Origin: Tieghemiomyces parasiticus
Taxonomy: Eukaryota; Kickxellomycota; Dimargaritomycetes; Dimargaritales; Dimargaritaceae
NCBI GenBank assembly: GCA_027575765.1
Contig: JANBPT010000338.1
Span: forward strand, 1-43,239
Length of the DNA stretch: 43,239 nt
Direction: 5' to 3'
The position numbers were made by a program, and so were the translations under genes. The notes under the pieces are model-generated. The model was not told the DNA's origin, did not search any database, and worked only from the letters and a program-made list of their open reading frames with translations. Positions 20,718-31,661 of this stretch are shown here, piece by piece (position 1 is the first letter of the stretch; the number at the start of each line of letters is the position of its first letter).

Positions 20718-21300
20718 GACCTTCATTTCGTAGACAACCCCTTCCCCGCTCGATCTATACCCCCTCCCTCCCCACCTCCCTCTCTCCAATGGCATGTCTG
20801 CATTTTCTCTCTCCCTTCAACCCCCGCCCACCTCTTCCTCCCAGGTCCTTCTTCCACCTTTTTATTTTTTTGCCACCTCTTCCCCATCCCCTTTTCCCTC
20901 TATGATACTATATCTCCCTCTTCTTTTTTCATCCTCGGTATGTAGGTAGGCACCTTGCCCCCCCCCGTCACTACCGCCAGTCAGATTCCATCTGTGATTC
21001 CTATCCCCCCATTTAACTATTTCATGTAATAATCTGGCGGCCCTCACAATAAACCGTAGCGGTTACTGCCAATTCACTACTTGGGAACGTTATGTCTCCT
21101 AAGCACGGGTTATACATTTCATGGCTAAACCTGCAGGAGTGTGGGCCAATACATCTCTTGTCAGCAAGTTACATTGTGGCTGAAAGTCTGGCAGTCCGCC
21201 GGGGTTGCGCATTTTAGTAAATTTTCCGTTAGTTTCGACCTAGGCGTAGACGGGACAGGATTTTTGGGGAATAATGTATGACGAACAACTTGCAGGGCCA
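20718..21300. other. Convergent intergenic region, NAP1 to SKI2
   Basis: NAP1 3' UTR, C/T-rich to about 20940, with a nine-base C run at 20958-20966 and an AATAAA at 21048-21053, followed by sequence leading to the SKI2 stop. No gene seen. Confidence 0.6.
21048..21053 (+). promoter_or_regulatory. Putative polyadenylation signal of NAP1
   Basis: AATAAA 331 bases downstream of the NAP1 stop, at the end of a long pyrimidine-rich 3' flank. Match and position only. Confidence 0.45.
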
Positions 21301-24300
21301 TCAATAATACAAACTGGCGGTAAACACAATATCGCGCTTGATCAGCGTCGCCACCTCCTCCATCTTTTGGTAAAGCACACTGTCGCCTACGGTCCGTGCG
21401 GCCAGCTTGACCTCTCGGCAGGCCTCATCAAGCCGGATGATAGCGCGGACAATGATCCCTTCCTGGATATCGGTTAGATCCGTAATCTGTTGGAAGGTCA
21501 TCCCGCGGGCCCACTCATACACCACCTCCATCAAACCAAAGCACAGGCCGGGCACATCCTCGTCACCCCCAGTTCCACCACCACCGCTATTATGGTCAAA
21601 GGTCTCCACCACGCCACAGTCGGCTTGTACCTGGGCGACCTTACGTGCGGCGGCTACCAAGCAATCTTTGGCGCGGGCGAGGGATGGGACCAGGTAGGGA
21701 GGACTCGCATGGCGGTCCTGGAAAATAAAGCAGCTGAGGAGGGCAGCGATTTCCGGGCCGGTGAAATCGGCCAGGACATTGTCAAGGATGAGCTCGGTGA
21801 GCACGAGGGCATCGGCGGCGTTAATTTCACAGGCCACGCGGCCTTTGAGCTGCACCGTGGCCCCGCCGTCCGAGTCGATACAACGTAGGCGGCGGAGGAC
21901 TTCGAGACGTTGTTCATAATCCGGAATGAGGTCCAGGTTCTGGTCTGAGAGGGCGAACCGGAGGTCGTGCAGGCGGGTGGCGAGGACGGTACGGTGGTGG
22001 ACCTGGCGGTAGTGCAGTGGGACGAAATCCGGACAGGCTATGCAGTCGAAGCTCGTGAGTTTGGCTTGACGGGCCAGCAGGGATTGGAGGCGGAGCTGGA
22101 AATCGAGGTCCCGTACCCGGGCCCCCCAATCATACTCGGCCCAACCTACCCCGGTGGTCGCCTGGTCGGTTTGCAGCTTCGCCAGGGCCGACTGGACCTG
22201 GGCGGTGGCCGTCGCACGGTCTGCCGAGCCCAGGAGTCGAGCCAGGTCCAGGCGCAGGGATTCGGAGGTGGTGGCAGCCAGGTCAGCGAGCCCGATCGAC
22301 ACCACCTCGGGTCGTACCTGCGAATCATCCACCCGGATCGGGGTACCCGGGTGGTTGGCGTCCAACGGTAGCGGGTGGGCGGCTAACGCGGCAGCCCAGC
22401 CGATGAACGGGTACCGCGGCGGAGTCACGGCGTCCGTCTCATCGTTGCCACCTTCACCGTCCACCTGGGGAGACCAGCCGGCCTCGCTCTCCTCTGCTGC
22501 CGGTCGGCGGAATACCAGACAGGTCAGCCGATACTGGGCGGAGGTGGTGGTATCCAAATCTTGACGTAAAACGACACCCAGAGCCGGACGGCGCCCCGGG
22601 GTGGCCACCACGACGACCCGGCCGGCCCCCCACGCACCCGACCCCACGGTAGAGCTGGCGACGGTACGGTACACTTGCCCGCGGAGTTCCGCAATCGCCT
22701 GACACTCGGCATAAAACGACGTGAGGGAAGGATCGCACACCACGCAGTCGAGCGGCGGCACGGCCGCCAACTGGGTCTCGCTCTGGGTGAGCAGCTGCTG
22801 ACGAGCCGGGAGGGCACGCTGACCGCGGTCCTCGGCGAAACTGCGCTTAATCATGTCCTCGACCTGAAGGGCCTCGACGCGCAGCAGGCTGAGAATCATC
22901 GGGTAGGTCAGTCGGAACTGGGAAGACAGGCGAGTGGCCGGCCCCAGGATGAGGCGCTGCAACGTGGGAGCGTCGGGCATCCCGTCCCGGCTGGCCCCCG
23001 CCCCCACCACCAGGACGACGCCGGTCTTGTCCAGGCCGCGTCGACCGGCTCGCCCGGCCATCTGGGTGTACTCGCCGGGTAGTAAATCCCGAAACCCGTG
23101 ACCGTCGTGTTTACGTAGGGTCGAGAACACCACGGCACGGGCCGGCATGTTGACGCCCATGGCGAACGTCTCGGTGGCGAACAGGATCTTGACCAGACCG
23201 CGGGCAAAAAGTAGTTCGACCAGTTCCTTGACGATCGGGAGGAGGCCACCGTGATGGACCCCCACTCCCCGTTCGAGTTGCTCGGTGATACGAAGAATCT
23301 GCGGGAGGGATCGATCGGCCGGCCGCAGGCGGAGGAGGCTGGCCGCCGCGAACCGGTGGACCTCGCGGCGTTCGGTGGCCGTGTTGAGACTGTTGTTGCG
23401 TCCTAGCCCCGCGGCGTACTCCTCACAGCGTCGCCGCGAGAAGGCAAACACAATCGCCGGGGTGAGTTCCCGTTTACGGAGGAAGCCCACCAGGTGGGAC
23501 CACAGGCTGCGATCCAGCGGGGCCGCCCCGGCCCGGACCGGGCCGCGCGGCCGACTCGCCGCCGAGTGGGCGTTCGGAGCAGGCGCCTGACTATTACGCT
23601 GCCACACCTGCTGCTCGCGTTTCGCCGCCCCGGTCAGGGCGTCTTGGGCCTTCCGGTACCCAGGGTTCAGGAAATTACGTTGCGCGTCGACAATCTTAAA
23701 GGCCTCCTGATCAACGTAGAGGAAATGTTCGAGCGGGACCGGCCGGTGGGCGGTGCTGATAACGTACACGTCGCGGCGTTTGGTGCGACCCACCCACTCC
23801 GCAAACTCGCGGGTGTTGGGAATGGTGGCCGACAGGAGCACGAGGGCGACGTGCTCCGGGAGCATGATGATCACCTCTTCCCATACCACCCCACGCTCGG
23901 CGTCGTTGACGTAGTGGACCTCGTCAAACACGACAAATTCCACGTCACGGATCAGGTCAGCACCGTGGTACAGCATCGACCGCAAAATCTCCGTCGTCAT
24001 GATGAGACAGGGGGCCTCCGGCTGGATCTGAATATCGCCCGTTAGGATACCCACGTTATCGTCACCAAAGGTGGTCCGGAAATCGCGGAACTTCTGGTTC
24101 GACAGCGCCTTGATGGGCGACGTGTAGATGGTCTTGGTCATGTGTTTGAGACTCAACGACACGGCGTACTCGGCCACTGCCGTTTTGCCCGCCGAGGTGT
24201 GGGCCGCTACAAACACCGAGTGGCCCTGCTCCAGGTGGTACACCGCTTGCTTCTGGAACGTATCCAGCTCGAACGGGTAGTCGTGAGCCAACACCGGGAC

Positions 24301-25918
24301 CATCTGGGCGAAATTGTCAAACCGGGCGCTCACATCAATCTCGTGGGCCCACTGCCGCTGGTAGCCTGTAGCTGCCGGTGCCACCTGGGTGGCTGGGTGG
24401 TAGTCATCAGTGGGCAGTAGAGCGTCGAGCGGTGTGGTCTCTCCAACGTCTGCGGTATCTAGAGCCGGAGGTGGCGAAGCGGACTTCTCCTCAGGGCCCT
24501 TGACATTCTCGTCTTTCTCCTCCTCCGTCTCCTCGACCGGGAGCTCAGGTAGGAGTGGAATGTCATCGGATCGTAGCAAGTCGAGGAGGTTGTAGGTGGT
24601 TGGTGGAGCAGTACTAGTGACCGTAGGAGTCGAGTCGGCCAGGTTGAGTCCACGATCGAAGCCTGGCGGGATGCTGAGAAGATTCCCTTCGAATAGAGAC
24701 TGGTCGCCAAAGGGGTCGGCATCCTGCACCAGTGCCGCTAGGGCATCCACCGAGGGCGCGGCGAGTCCGCCAGGAGCGAACGGTACTCCCGTGGCCGCCC
24801 CGCGTACATAGTCGGTGGCCTTTCCCGCGGCCCGGGCGAATGAGACCGAGTTCTGGGCTGTCAGTTCGTCGCCAATGTGAGTGACCTGGGAGTGAGAAAA
24901 ACATGGGCAAAGGGGTTGCATGAAGACAGCTGATCGATGTTAGGGTTATGGATAATGTTCATAGAGCCCTCAGGTAGAAGCAGCAGCGCTGAGTAACCCT
25001 TATTGATTTGGCTTAAAATGGCTTCGTCCATCCACGTGGAACACTGTAATTTACCTGGGCCGTGCCGTTGACGGCCAACGTCACCGGATCGCGGACCAAT
25101 TCGAGCGTCGTGGTCGATGTAACTGACGGAATGCTCAAGAGTGCCGCGTAGTCAGGCTCGCGTTCCCACAGCCTGGTGAATTACAAAAGTCAGCCCGGGA
25201 CACCAGGGAGAAGGGTGAATGGTATTAAGCGGCAGGGTTCAGTCGGTCTCTTTTGATTAGGGGTTCGGACCGATGGGGTCGCGTAAGCCATATACGACAT
25301 CCTACCTTTGGCAATTGGGGAGCCAGTGGTGGGGCACGGTAGGATCCGGCCGCAGAAACTGGGACTCAAGGTGTGCGTTGATTTCCTCTGTAGTCAGGGG
25401 CTGGTCGATAGCAAGTGGAAACTGTGCGTAGTACAGCGGGGAAGAACATGACATCCGAGAACGCCGGGATATGGCTAGGTAAAAAAAATTATTAGATTGG
25501 GGGGCGGCTATTTTGCATAGCGGCGAGAGGGTATGCAAAATTGTGTAGATTCTTACCAGCGCAGATCGTGGTGAACCCGAGGCGTCTCCGGGCGCCAGTC
25601 GAAGTTCGCTGATGGTATCTTGAAGCGAGCCAAGCAGGCCTGGGAAGGCGCCAGTGTCGAGGCTCTCCAGTATCAGCGGGGCATCGGGAAACGCTTCAGA
25701 GTAGGGTGGACCGGGAGTCGCCGTCGCTGCTTGAAGGATGGTCGGTAACGCGGTGAGCACAGGTCATGGCTATTCAGGTTAGTAGTGCAACGAGGAGAAT
25801 TGGGCCGCTACAGAGTCTAGTGTAATGGTGACCCAACCTCGGGCGAGGTGCACTACTCACCGGGCGCAGTGGGGGCAGTCGGCGCGGAGGATGCATCGGT
25901 AGCAATGGGACCGGCCAT
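21301..25918 (-). CDS. SKI2: Ski2 DExH-box RNA helicase, cytoplasmic exosome cofactor
   Basis: Five exons on the minus strand: 25918-25861, 25729-25557, 25421-25306, 25172-25055, 24885-21301 (stop TGA), 1349 residues. The N-terminal region includes HHWLPNCQR and LWEREPDYAALL, typical of Ski2, then an acidic linker. The helicase core has FELDTFQKQAVYHLEQG, Walker A AHTSAGKT (about residues 383-390), DEVH (about 476-479), SATIPN, GVGVHHGGLLP and QMAGRAGRRG. An insertion ('arch') region and the DSHCT domain follow, ending LIKRDIVFTASLYY as in Ski2. TTEILRSMLYHGADLIRDVEFVVFDEVHYVND separates it from Mtr4. Family role: motor of the Ski complex that feeds mRNA to the cytoplasmic exosome for 3'-5' decay. 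The exon 2 acceptor is a tandem AAGCAG, so one alanine may be alternatively included. N-terminal exon borders are less certain than the main exon. Confidence 0.95.
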
Positions 25919-26313
25919 GGCGGGGGAAACGGTGTCGGCGTGGAAGGTTGGGCCGCGAATAGACCGTGATTGGCGAGAGGTTGGAACTTAACGGTCGGAA
26001 TAAGGATTGGGCCACGTAAATCTGCACAATGCGCTAGTCTGAGGCGAGAGCGCTGGCTACGCGGATAAAGGCTGGTTAACTCGCCCAGCAGACTGCACTT
26101 CGAGATGTGTGGAGAGGGGGGGGGGGTTGCTCTTTTAGTTGTGCTTGGGACCAGGATTCCAGGTGACTGTGAGGCTTGGTCAACTCGCTCCGTACTTCAC
26201 CCTTATGCATCCATAGGGCGCCTTTCCCACAACCCATTTTTAACCTGTCTCCCACTTCACAACACATCTAAGCATCCCGACCCTAAGGGCAGGACATTCC
26301 AGCACCGACTACC
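25919..26313. promoter_or_regulatory. Divergent promoter region, SKI2 / TRS23
   Basis: Only 395 bases separate the two ATGs, so regulatory sequence is probably shared. An 11-base G run lies at 26116-26126. I see no clear TATA box on either side. Confidence 0.5.
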
Positions 26314-27074
26314 ATGATTCTCTCCTTGTACATCATCAACAAGGCCGGCGGCCTAGTGTACCAGCGAGACTTCAACGAGAGCCTCAATCGGCTGTCTAGC
26401 AACGATTACCTAATTCTCGCCGGAACGTTTCACAGGTATGTTGGACTATAGAGCGTTGTCGATAGGGCCCCGCCTGTGCTTCCAGGTTTTGGGAATGGCC
26501 TCACGCCTGGCCAAACCCGCCCTTACACTCAGCGACCAAGTACTCTCAGGCCAAAAGCCTCGCTATCCATTCGGCTCTGGCGCTATACTTATATCTCGCC
26601 CTCTATTTCCCGCCACAGCATCCATGCCATCACAACCCGTATCTCACCTGTAGGCAATTCGGAGGGTATCGAGCTACTTGAGGCCGATGGCTTCAAGCTC
26701 CACTGCTTCCAGACCGTGACAGGTAAGTGAAGGAGGTTCAGGGGGGGGGCATCTGTCCTATGTTGGCTACTCGGGACCGGGGATTTTCACCCTTCGATCC
26801 GATGGCATAGAGCGTGGTCTTACTAACGTTATCCAGGGGCTTCTTCGTCAATCCCTCCTCCCACGCTTTACCCCACCCTTATGACGTGAATTACTCAGGC
26901 ATCAAGTTCCTACTTATCACCGACCCAGCCCACCCAAACACCGACGCTGCCCTGCGTCGTATATACCGGCTCTATAGCGACTTCGTCATGAAGAATCCAT
27001 TTTACACGCCAGACATGCCTATTCGCGCTGAGCTCTTTGACCAGAGTCTCCAGCGGACGATTCCATCGCTTTAA
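26314..27074 (+). CDS. TRS23: TRAPP complex subunit Trs23/TRAPPC4 (short form)
   Basis: Three exons, 26314-26435, 26619-26722 and 26899-27074, 133 residues; introns are GT-AG in phases 2 and 1. The protein begins [20 protein letters not shown] and continues [80 protein letters not shown], all matching the longin-type fold of TRAPPC4/Trs23. Human and budding-yeast proteins are about 219 residues because of an inserted segment (a PDZ-like domain in animals) after the first strands; here that insert is absent and the protein is the bare core. Family role: core subunit of the TRAPP guanine-exchange complexes for Ypt1/Rab1 in ER-Golgi traffic. Intron 2 contains a nine-base G run (26741-26749). Confidence 0.93.
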
Positions 27075-27450
27075 CTCTTTTTCTTTTATCATGTCCACTA
27101 CCTGTACCGGCTACCACTCGCTCGTTCGATGAAGTCTCTTATACCACCCAGCCCCCGTATTGACTGAGCCTTCTCTTCGGCGGGTTCCATTTCCCCTGTC
27201 CTTGTACCTCTAACATTTTATCACATTTATCCATTCCAAGAATTGCCGCTCCCTCACCCGCCATCGAATAATTTTGTGTCTAGTTCCGACTAGTTGAAGG
27301 ACTCGCCTGCTTATTATAGCAGCGTGTACCTAACTAGATTTAACGTTACCTAGAGTGTTTTACAGGGAATATTTTAAACTATTTAAAAAAATACCGTACG
27401 ATAACTACCATCCACAACAGACCCGGAATCATATATTGCTCCCAAGGGCG
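27075..27450. other. Convergent intergenic region, TRS23 to DNAJC9-like
   Basis: 376 bases between converging stops, T-rich on the left and A/T-rich near 27360-27395. It presumably contains both 3' UTRs. No gene seen. Confidence 0.6.
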
Positions 27451-28491
27451 CTAGGACTTGACTCTCTTGGCCTTGGGCTTGGCTGCCTTTGCCTTATCGC
27501 CAAATAGCTTGGCCTGTAGGGCAGCGAATTCCTCTTCGCTGGGCTCCGCGGGAACCGGTTCGGGGGCGACTTTACGGGCCTTCTTACCCTTGCTCTTAGG
27601 GGCAGCGTATTTGGCCTCCAGATTGGCGAGGAGGCTATCCATCCGCTGGCGACCGCGTTGTTGGATCAGGGCCCTCAGCTGGTCGGTGCCCTCATCATCG
27701 TCATCCTCGCCATTACCATCGACGCTCTCGTCCTGCTCCCGCGCCCGGCGAGACCGCTTTCGATCCTTTTGTTGGAGGCCCAGCTCGGCGGCCAAGACTG
27801 CAGCCTCTTTCGCCTCCTGCTCGGCAGCACGACGCCGGCGAGTGTGGGCAGCGGCATTGAATGGACGGTAGGCCTTAAACGACGGCAGGGACCGGTCGGC
27901 GATGGCCGCGTCCAGGAGTGTGCGGAACCGTTGCTCGTCATCAACCGTACACAACGGAACGGTAGCTAGAATCTGGTCCATGTCACCCTCGGTTTCCGTG
28001 TAGGCGCGAATCAGATCGTCACGTTCCTCGGCCGACTCACGGTACGTCGCAGCGAAGGCGTCAATGGTGTCGGTGGTAACCAGGTCACGGAACATTTCGT
28101 CAAAATAAGCGTCCCAGTCCCTACCCTCCCCTTCCTCGGCCAGGTCATCCAGCAGGTCGTCGTTCACCTGACCTGTGCGGTCGTACCGGCGACGTCGGGC
28201 CTCATTGGACAGAATGTCGTAAGCCAAACTAAGCTGCTGGAACCGCTGGGTCCACTGTCGCTCTAGGTTAGCCAACGCCTCTGTCGCCAGTGTCTCCAGG
28301 GTAGGTCGCGACTGCGGAAACTTGTCCGGGTGGTAGCGAAGGGCCAACCGGCGGTAGGCCATCTTGATTTGCTGACCAGTGGCCGCACTCTCGACCTCCA
28401 GGATACTGTACAGAGACGGCGGGTCGGCATCGTCCGTGGTCTCGAGCACAGGGTCAGTAAGGAGGCGGTTGAGGCGTTCGCGTTGGGCCAT
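27451..28491 (-). CDS. DNAJC9-like J-domain protein
   Basis: Intronless, 346 residues from the ATG at 28491 (MAQRERLNRL), stop TAG at 27451-27453. The frame stays open upstream, but the extra residues (Phe/Thr/Ser-rich) look like translated leader, so MAQRER is preferred. The J-domain spans about residues 26-105 with HPD at 54-56 (LRYHPDKF), a slightly long helix II-III region, and YDRTGQVNDDL. Then come an acidic, Trp/Phe-containing segment (DWDAYFDEMFRDLVTTDTID), helices resembling the DNAJC9 histone-binding region (MDQILATVPLCTVDDEQRF), and a Lys-rich nuclear-type tail with EFAALQAKLFG. Human DNAJC9 is an Hsp70 co-chaperone that also binds histones H3-H4; this protein is longer mainly in its C-terminal linker. 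Same strand as SRP72. Confidence 0.86.
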   Translation of the reverse strand: MAQRERLNRLLTDPVLETTDDADPPSLYSILEVESAATGQQIKMAYRRLALRYHPDKFPQSRPTLETLATEALANLERQWTQRFQQLSLAYDILSNEARRRRYDRTGQVNDDLLDDLAEEGEGRDWDAYFDEMFRDLVTTDTIDAFAATYRESAEERDDLIRAYTETEGDMDQILATVPLCTVDDEQRFRTLLDAAIADRSLPSFKAYRPFNAAAHTRRRRAAEQEAKEAAVLAAELGLQQKDRKRSRRAREQDESVDGNGEDDDDEGTDQLRALIQQRGRQRMDSLLANLEAKYAAPKSKGKKARKVAPEPVPAEPSEEEFAALQAKLFGDKAKAAKPKAKRVKS

Positions 28492-28914
28492 GGTGAATGT
28501 GCGGGAATGCGTGAATACGTAAGGAAAAGAAAGTGAATAAAAAAATTGTCTGGAACGTAAAGTAAATGGTGGCAAGGGAAGGGCGCGTTAAGGAACGGTT
28601 CATTTCTGAAGGAGGTGCTCCGCGGCAGCTAATGTGTTTATCGGTTAAGCCGGCCGTAAATGTAAACAGCGCATAGCCAATCAACTCAATGGACAGCGCG
28701 GGGCTTTGCTTGGTGGGTAACCATTCCCTGTAGCTTTGTAGTTGCTAAGCGGCAGCGTTTAGGGGCCTTACATGGCCTCTTTGGCCACCCAACATGACTG
28801 CCTCACAGTTAGGAGTGCAGACGATAAGATTTTATTGCGGCTGGAGTGCAAAATGCGTTGTGATAAGAGTTCAGTCCTAGACTCTTCATCAGCTGGTCCT
28901 TACAAGAGGTAGGT
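28492..28914. other. Intergenic region, DNAJC9-like to SRP72
   Basis: 423 bases separate the start of the DNAJC9-like gene from the end of SRP72, both on the minus strand. It should hold the DNAJC9-like promoter and the SRP72 3' end. No gene seen. Confidence 0.6.
28831..28836 (-). promoter_or_regulatory. Putative polyadenylation signal of SRP72
   Basis: TTTATT on the + strand reads AATAAA on the minus strand, about 79 bases past the SRP72 stop. Match and position only. Confidence 0.5.
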
Positions 28915-31312
28915 CTACCACTTGCCCCCCAGCTTAGGATTTTTGGCCCGACCTTTGCCCTTAGCCTTGGGCTTACCGGACGGTTTGGTGGAGACCGGGG
29001 TCGGCGTGGGTATCTCGGCCGGAGTTTCAGGTCGAGGTGCGGCCCCGCCAATGTTGGCACTACCGGTGCCACCCAGGCCGGATTCTTCACCGGGGATCGC
29101 CGAGCCCTGAGGCCCATCCTTGCCGCGGCGGCCCTGAACCCCCCGCTTGCCCTTACCGGCCTTAACATTGGACCGCTGGTGCAGCGGCAGCCAACGCTCG
29201 GGATCGACCTTGGCGTTCGAGTCGGTGGCATACTTGGCGCGGTGCTTTGCGCGCAACTTGAGGCGCTGGGCACGTTTGCGGGCGATGCTGGCCTCGCCGG
29301 TACTCACATCGGTGGCGTCACGTTTGAGCGAGCGGCGCAGCTTAAGACCAGCCAAGGTCGTCTCTAGCTGATCAACGGCGGTGTCCTCCACCGGTGGGAG
29401 AGTGGGGAGGGACGGTAGATAGGTCTGCGCAGCGCTTACGTCGGTCTCAGCGAGGGCCAGCACGAGTGCCGCGGTGTGGCGGTCGTTTGTAGGGTCGCGC
29501 TGAACTAGCTTCTGGAAGTCTCGTACGGCGGCGTCCAGTTTTCCGGTTTCCAGGTGGTACTGGCCGCGCTGGTGGAGCACAGCGGCAGGGAGGTCGTCCT
29601 GCGAATAATGCATTATGAATGGAAGCGGGGCGGGCGGTGAAGGAGAACTGGCGCGCAGCCTGTGTTAGAGTGCGGCGGCTGAAGCCAGGGGTCAGCCCTG
29701 AACCGTCCAAATAGGCCGAGACCGGAGGGTTTAGACCATGAACCGATAATGCCTTAAATGGATTACAATATTCACCACTTACCGGGTTGGTTACGGAGGA
29801 GGTCCAGTGGGAATTGGCGTCCTTCATGATGGCGGCAGCCCCCGTTGGGTCGCCTAGCTTGGCGTACAACCAGAGTAAGACCGCCACGGGCCCCGCCTGG
29901 TATCGGTCGATCGCCGTGAGCGACTGCAGGTGGGTCTGGAAGGTGTCCAGGGCGTCGCGGTACCGGCCCATCTGCAGCTGTGCCTGGGTGAAGGCCAGTC
30001 CGTACGCACGAACCTCGGGGTGCGCTGCGGTGAGTTCTCTTAGCTCGGCCAGGCCCGTCTGTGGGTTACGCTGGGCGAAGTAGGTGGCGGCCTGGAGTAA
30101 AGCGAACCCCGGGTACCCCGGAAAGAGGCGCTGGAACTTGCGGCAGTCACGACGGACGGCCGAGTGGCGACCAAGGTGGAACTTGAGCAGAGCGCTGTTG
30201 AACGCCAGGACGCGACGCTGCTCTTTGAGGAGGCGGGCGTCGTGGAGGCCGAGGTTCTTGCGGCGTAGCGTCACAGCCGTCTGGTGGATGGAGGCATGGG
30301 TTCCGGCTGCAGCTAGATTCTGGGCCACCACGGCCGCGGTAGAACTGTCCACCATAGTATCGCCCTTAGCAGGTGGGCTGGTAAAGAACTTGGTGTAGAT
30401 GGTCTCGGCGGGGACCAGCTTTCCCTGCAGCTGGTACACGTGACCCAGCTGGAGCTCGATGATGGCCACCTCACGGTCCACCTCCGCCGCGGGAAGCTGC
30501 TCGACAGCCCCGGCCTGGCGACAGATCTGCAGGGCGTGTTGGAGCAGCGCCTCAGCTTTGGCGTACTGACCCGCGCAGATGCGGCGACAAGCCGAGTTGT
30601 AGGCCAGCTCGTACGTCTCGCGGTTGTCATTATCGGGTGACGCTGCGGCGGTCGGGTCAGCCTGCCCGACTTGGAGGTTGTAGCCCACCTGGGCGGCGAT
30701 GTAGTTAGTGAGCAGATCAGTTCGCTCCGTCCCGTCCGAGCCGGCCCGCTGGAGGAGCTGTTTGTAGATATCCATGGCCGCGACATAATCCGCCTGGCGG
30801 TAGTAAATCTGAGCACGTAGTTTCTGGTGGGCAGTGGCGTCGTAAGGGCCAGTAGCGGATAAGCCACCTTGGGCGTCCAGGGTGCGTAGCGCATCAGCGA
30901 GGTCACCTGTACGATACTGGCAATAAGCCTCCTCGTACTGGAGCTCGGTGACACCGTGCTGGCGGGCTGACGCCAGGGAATTTAGGGCGGCGGCGTACTT
31001 GTCCTCGCGAATTAAACAAGCCACCAGGACGCGGTAGGCATCAGTATCAAGGGGTTCGTTTGCGAGGACTGCAAAGGGACCACGAGGGAAGGGTGTAGTA
31101 AATGATTGGGATTGGACCGATTGTGAAGGGTTATTCAGGATGGGGCACAATAACTACGTGTTCTCTTTCCCTGCAATCGAAGCCTATGACAGGGGTCCCA
31201 GGTACAATTTACAAGGTTACTTACTAGTACGACAAATGGTAACCGCCTGGGCAAAGTCACCCGCATCGATCGCTTGGGCCAAGGTGCTGTACGCTTCGAC
31301 GGTAGCGGCCAT
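28915..31312 (-). CDS. SRP72: Signal recognition particle subunit SRP72
   Basis: Three exons on the minus strand: 31312-31225, 31068-29783, 29598-28915 (stop TAG), 685 residues; introns in phases 1 and 0 with GTAAGT donors. The first ~530 residues are a run of tetratricopeptide-like helix pairs (for example YAAALNSLASARQHG, ADALRTLDAQGG, YVAAMDIYKQLLQ, NPQTGLAELREL). The C-terminal part holds the SRP72 RNA-binding signature: a Lys/Arg-rich helix (ARKRAQRLKLRAKHRAKY) followed by DPERWLPLHQRS (about residues 590-601), then a low-complexity basic Gly/Lys tail. Family role: with SRP68 it binds the S domain of 7S RNA in the particle that targets nascent proteins to the ER. Length is close to the family norm of about 640-670. 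Head-to-head with the Tat-SF1-like gene. Confidence 0.95.
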
Positions 31313-31661
31313 GGTAGGGAAAGAGATGGAGGGTTTAGATAAAAGGCTAAATTGAGCGAATGATGGTGACGATGTGAGTTTGAATGGGGCTGGGGTAGCA
31401 GATTTACTCTGGGGCTACAGGGGTAGCTGGGCTCCGAGTATGTCGTAGGGGGGACGGACTCCGCCAAGCAGTGGTGCATCGCAAAGTCGCGCTTTCTTAC
31501 CAGATTAGGTCCCTGCGTCGCGGGTTGAGACATGCCACCCTCCATGTGCCCCTTTCGGACATAAGCTTCCAGGCCTCCAACGTTACCCAAAACCCTACTC
31601 GATTCGTTGCTAAAACTGGTGCATTTCTTTAGTTTCCCTCCCCAGTGCCTCACTCGCAGCC
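31313..31661. promoter_or_regulatory. Divergent promoter region, SRP72 / Tat-SF1-like
   Basis: 349 bases separate the two start codons; shared regulatory sequence is likely. No clear TATA box recognised. Confidence 0.5.

Noticed and set aside
19512..20795. 427-codon open frame on the minus strand across NAP1
   Set aside because: It is the antisense shadow of NAP1; the strong C-ending codon bias removes stops from the opposite strand. Its product is a Leu/Val/Gly-rich low-complexity sequence with no domain.
28492..28575. N-terminal extension of the DNAJC9-like frame
   Set aside because: The 28 extra residues are Phe/Ser/Thr-rich like translated leader, and MAQRER at 28491 is a better start.
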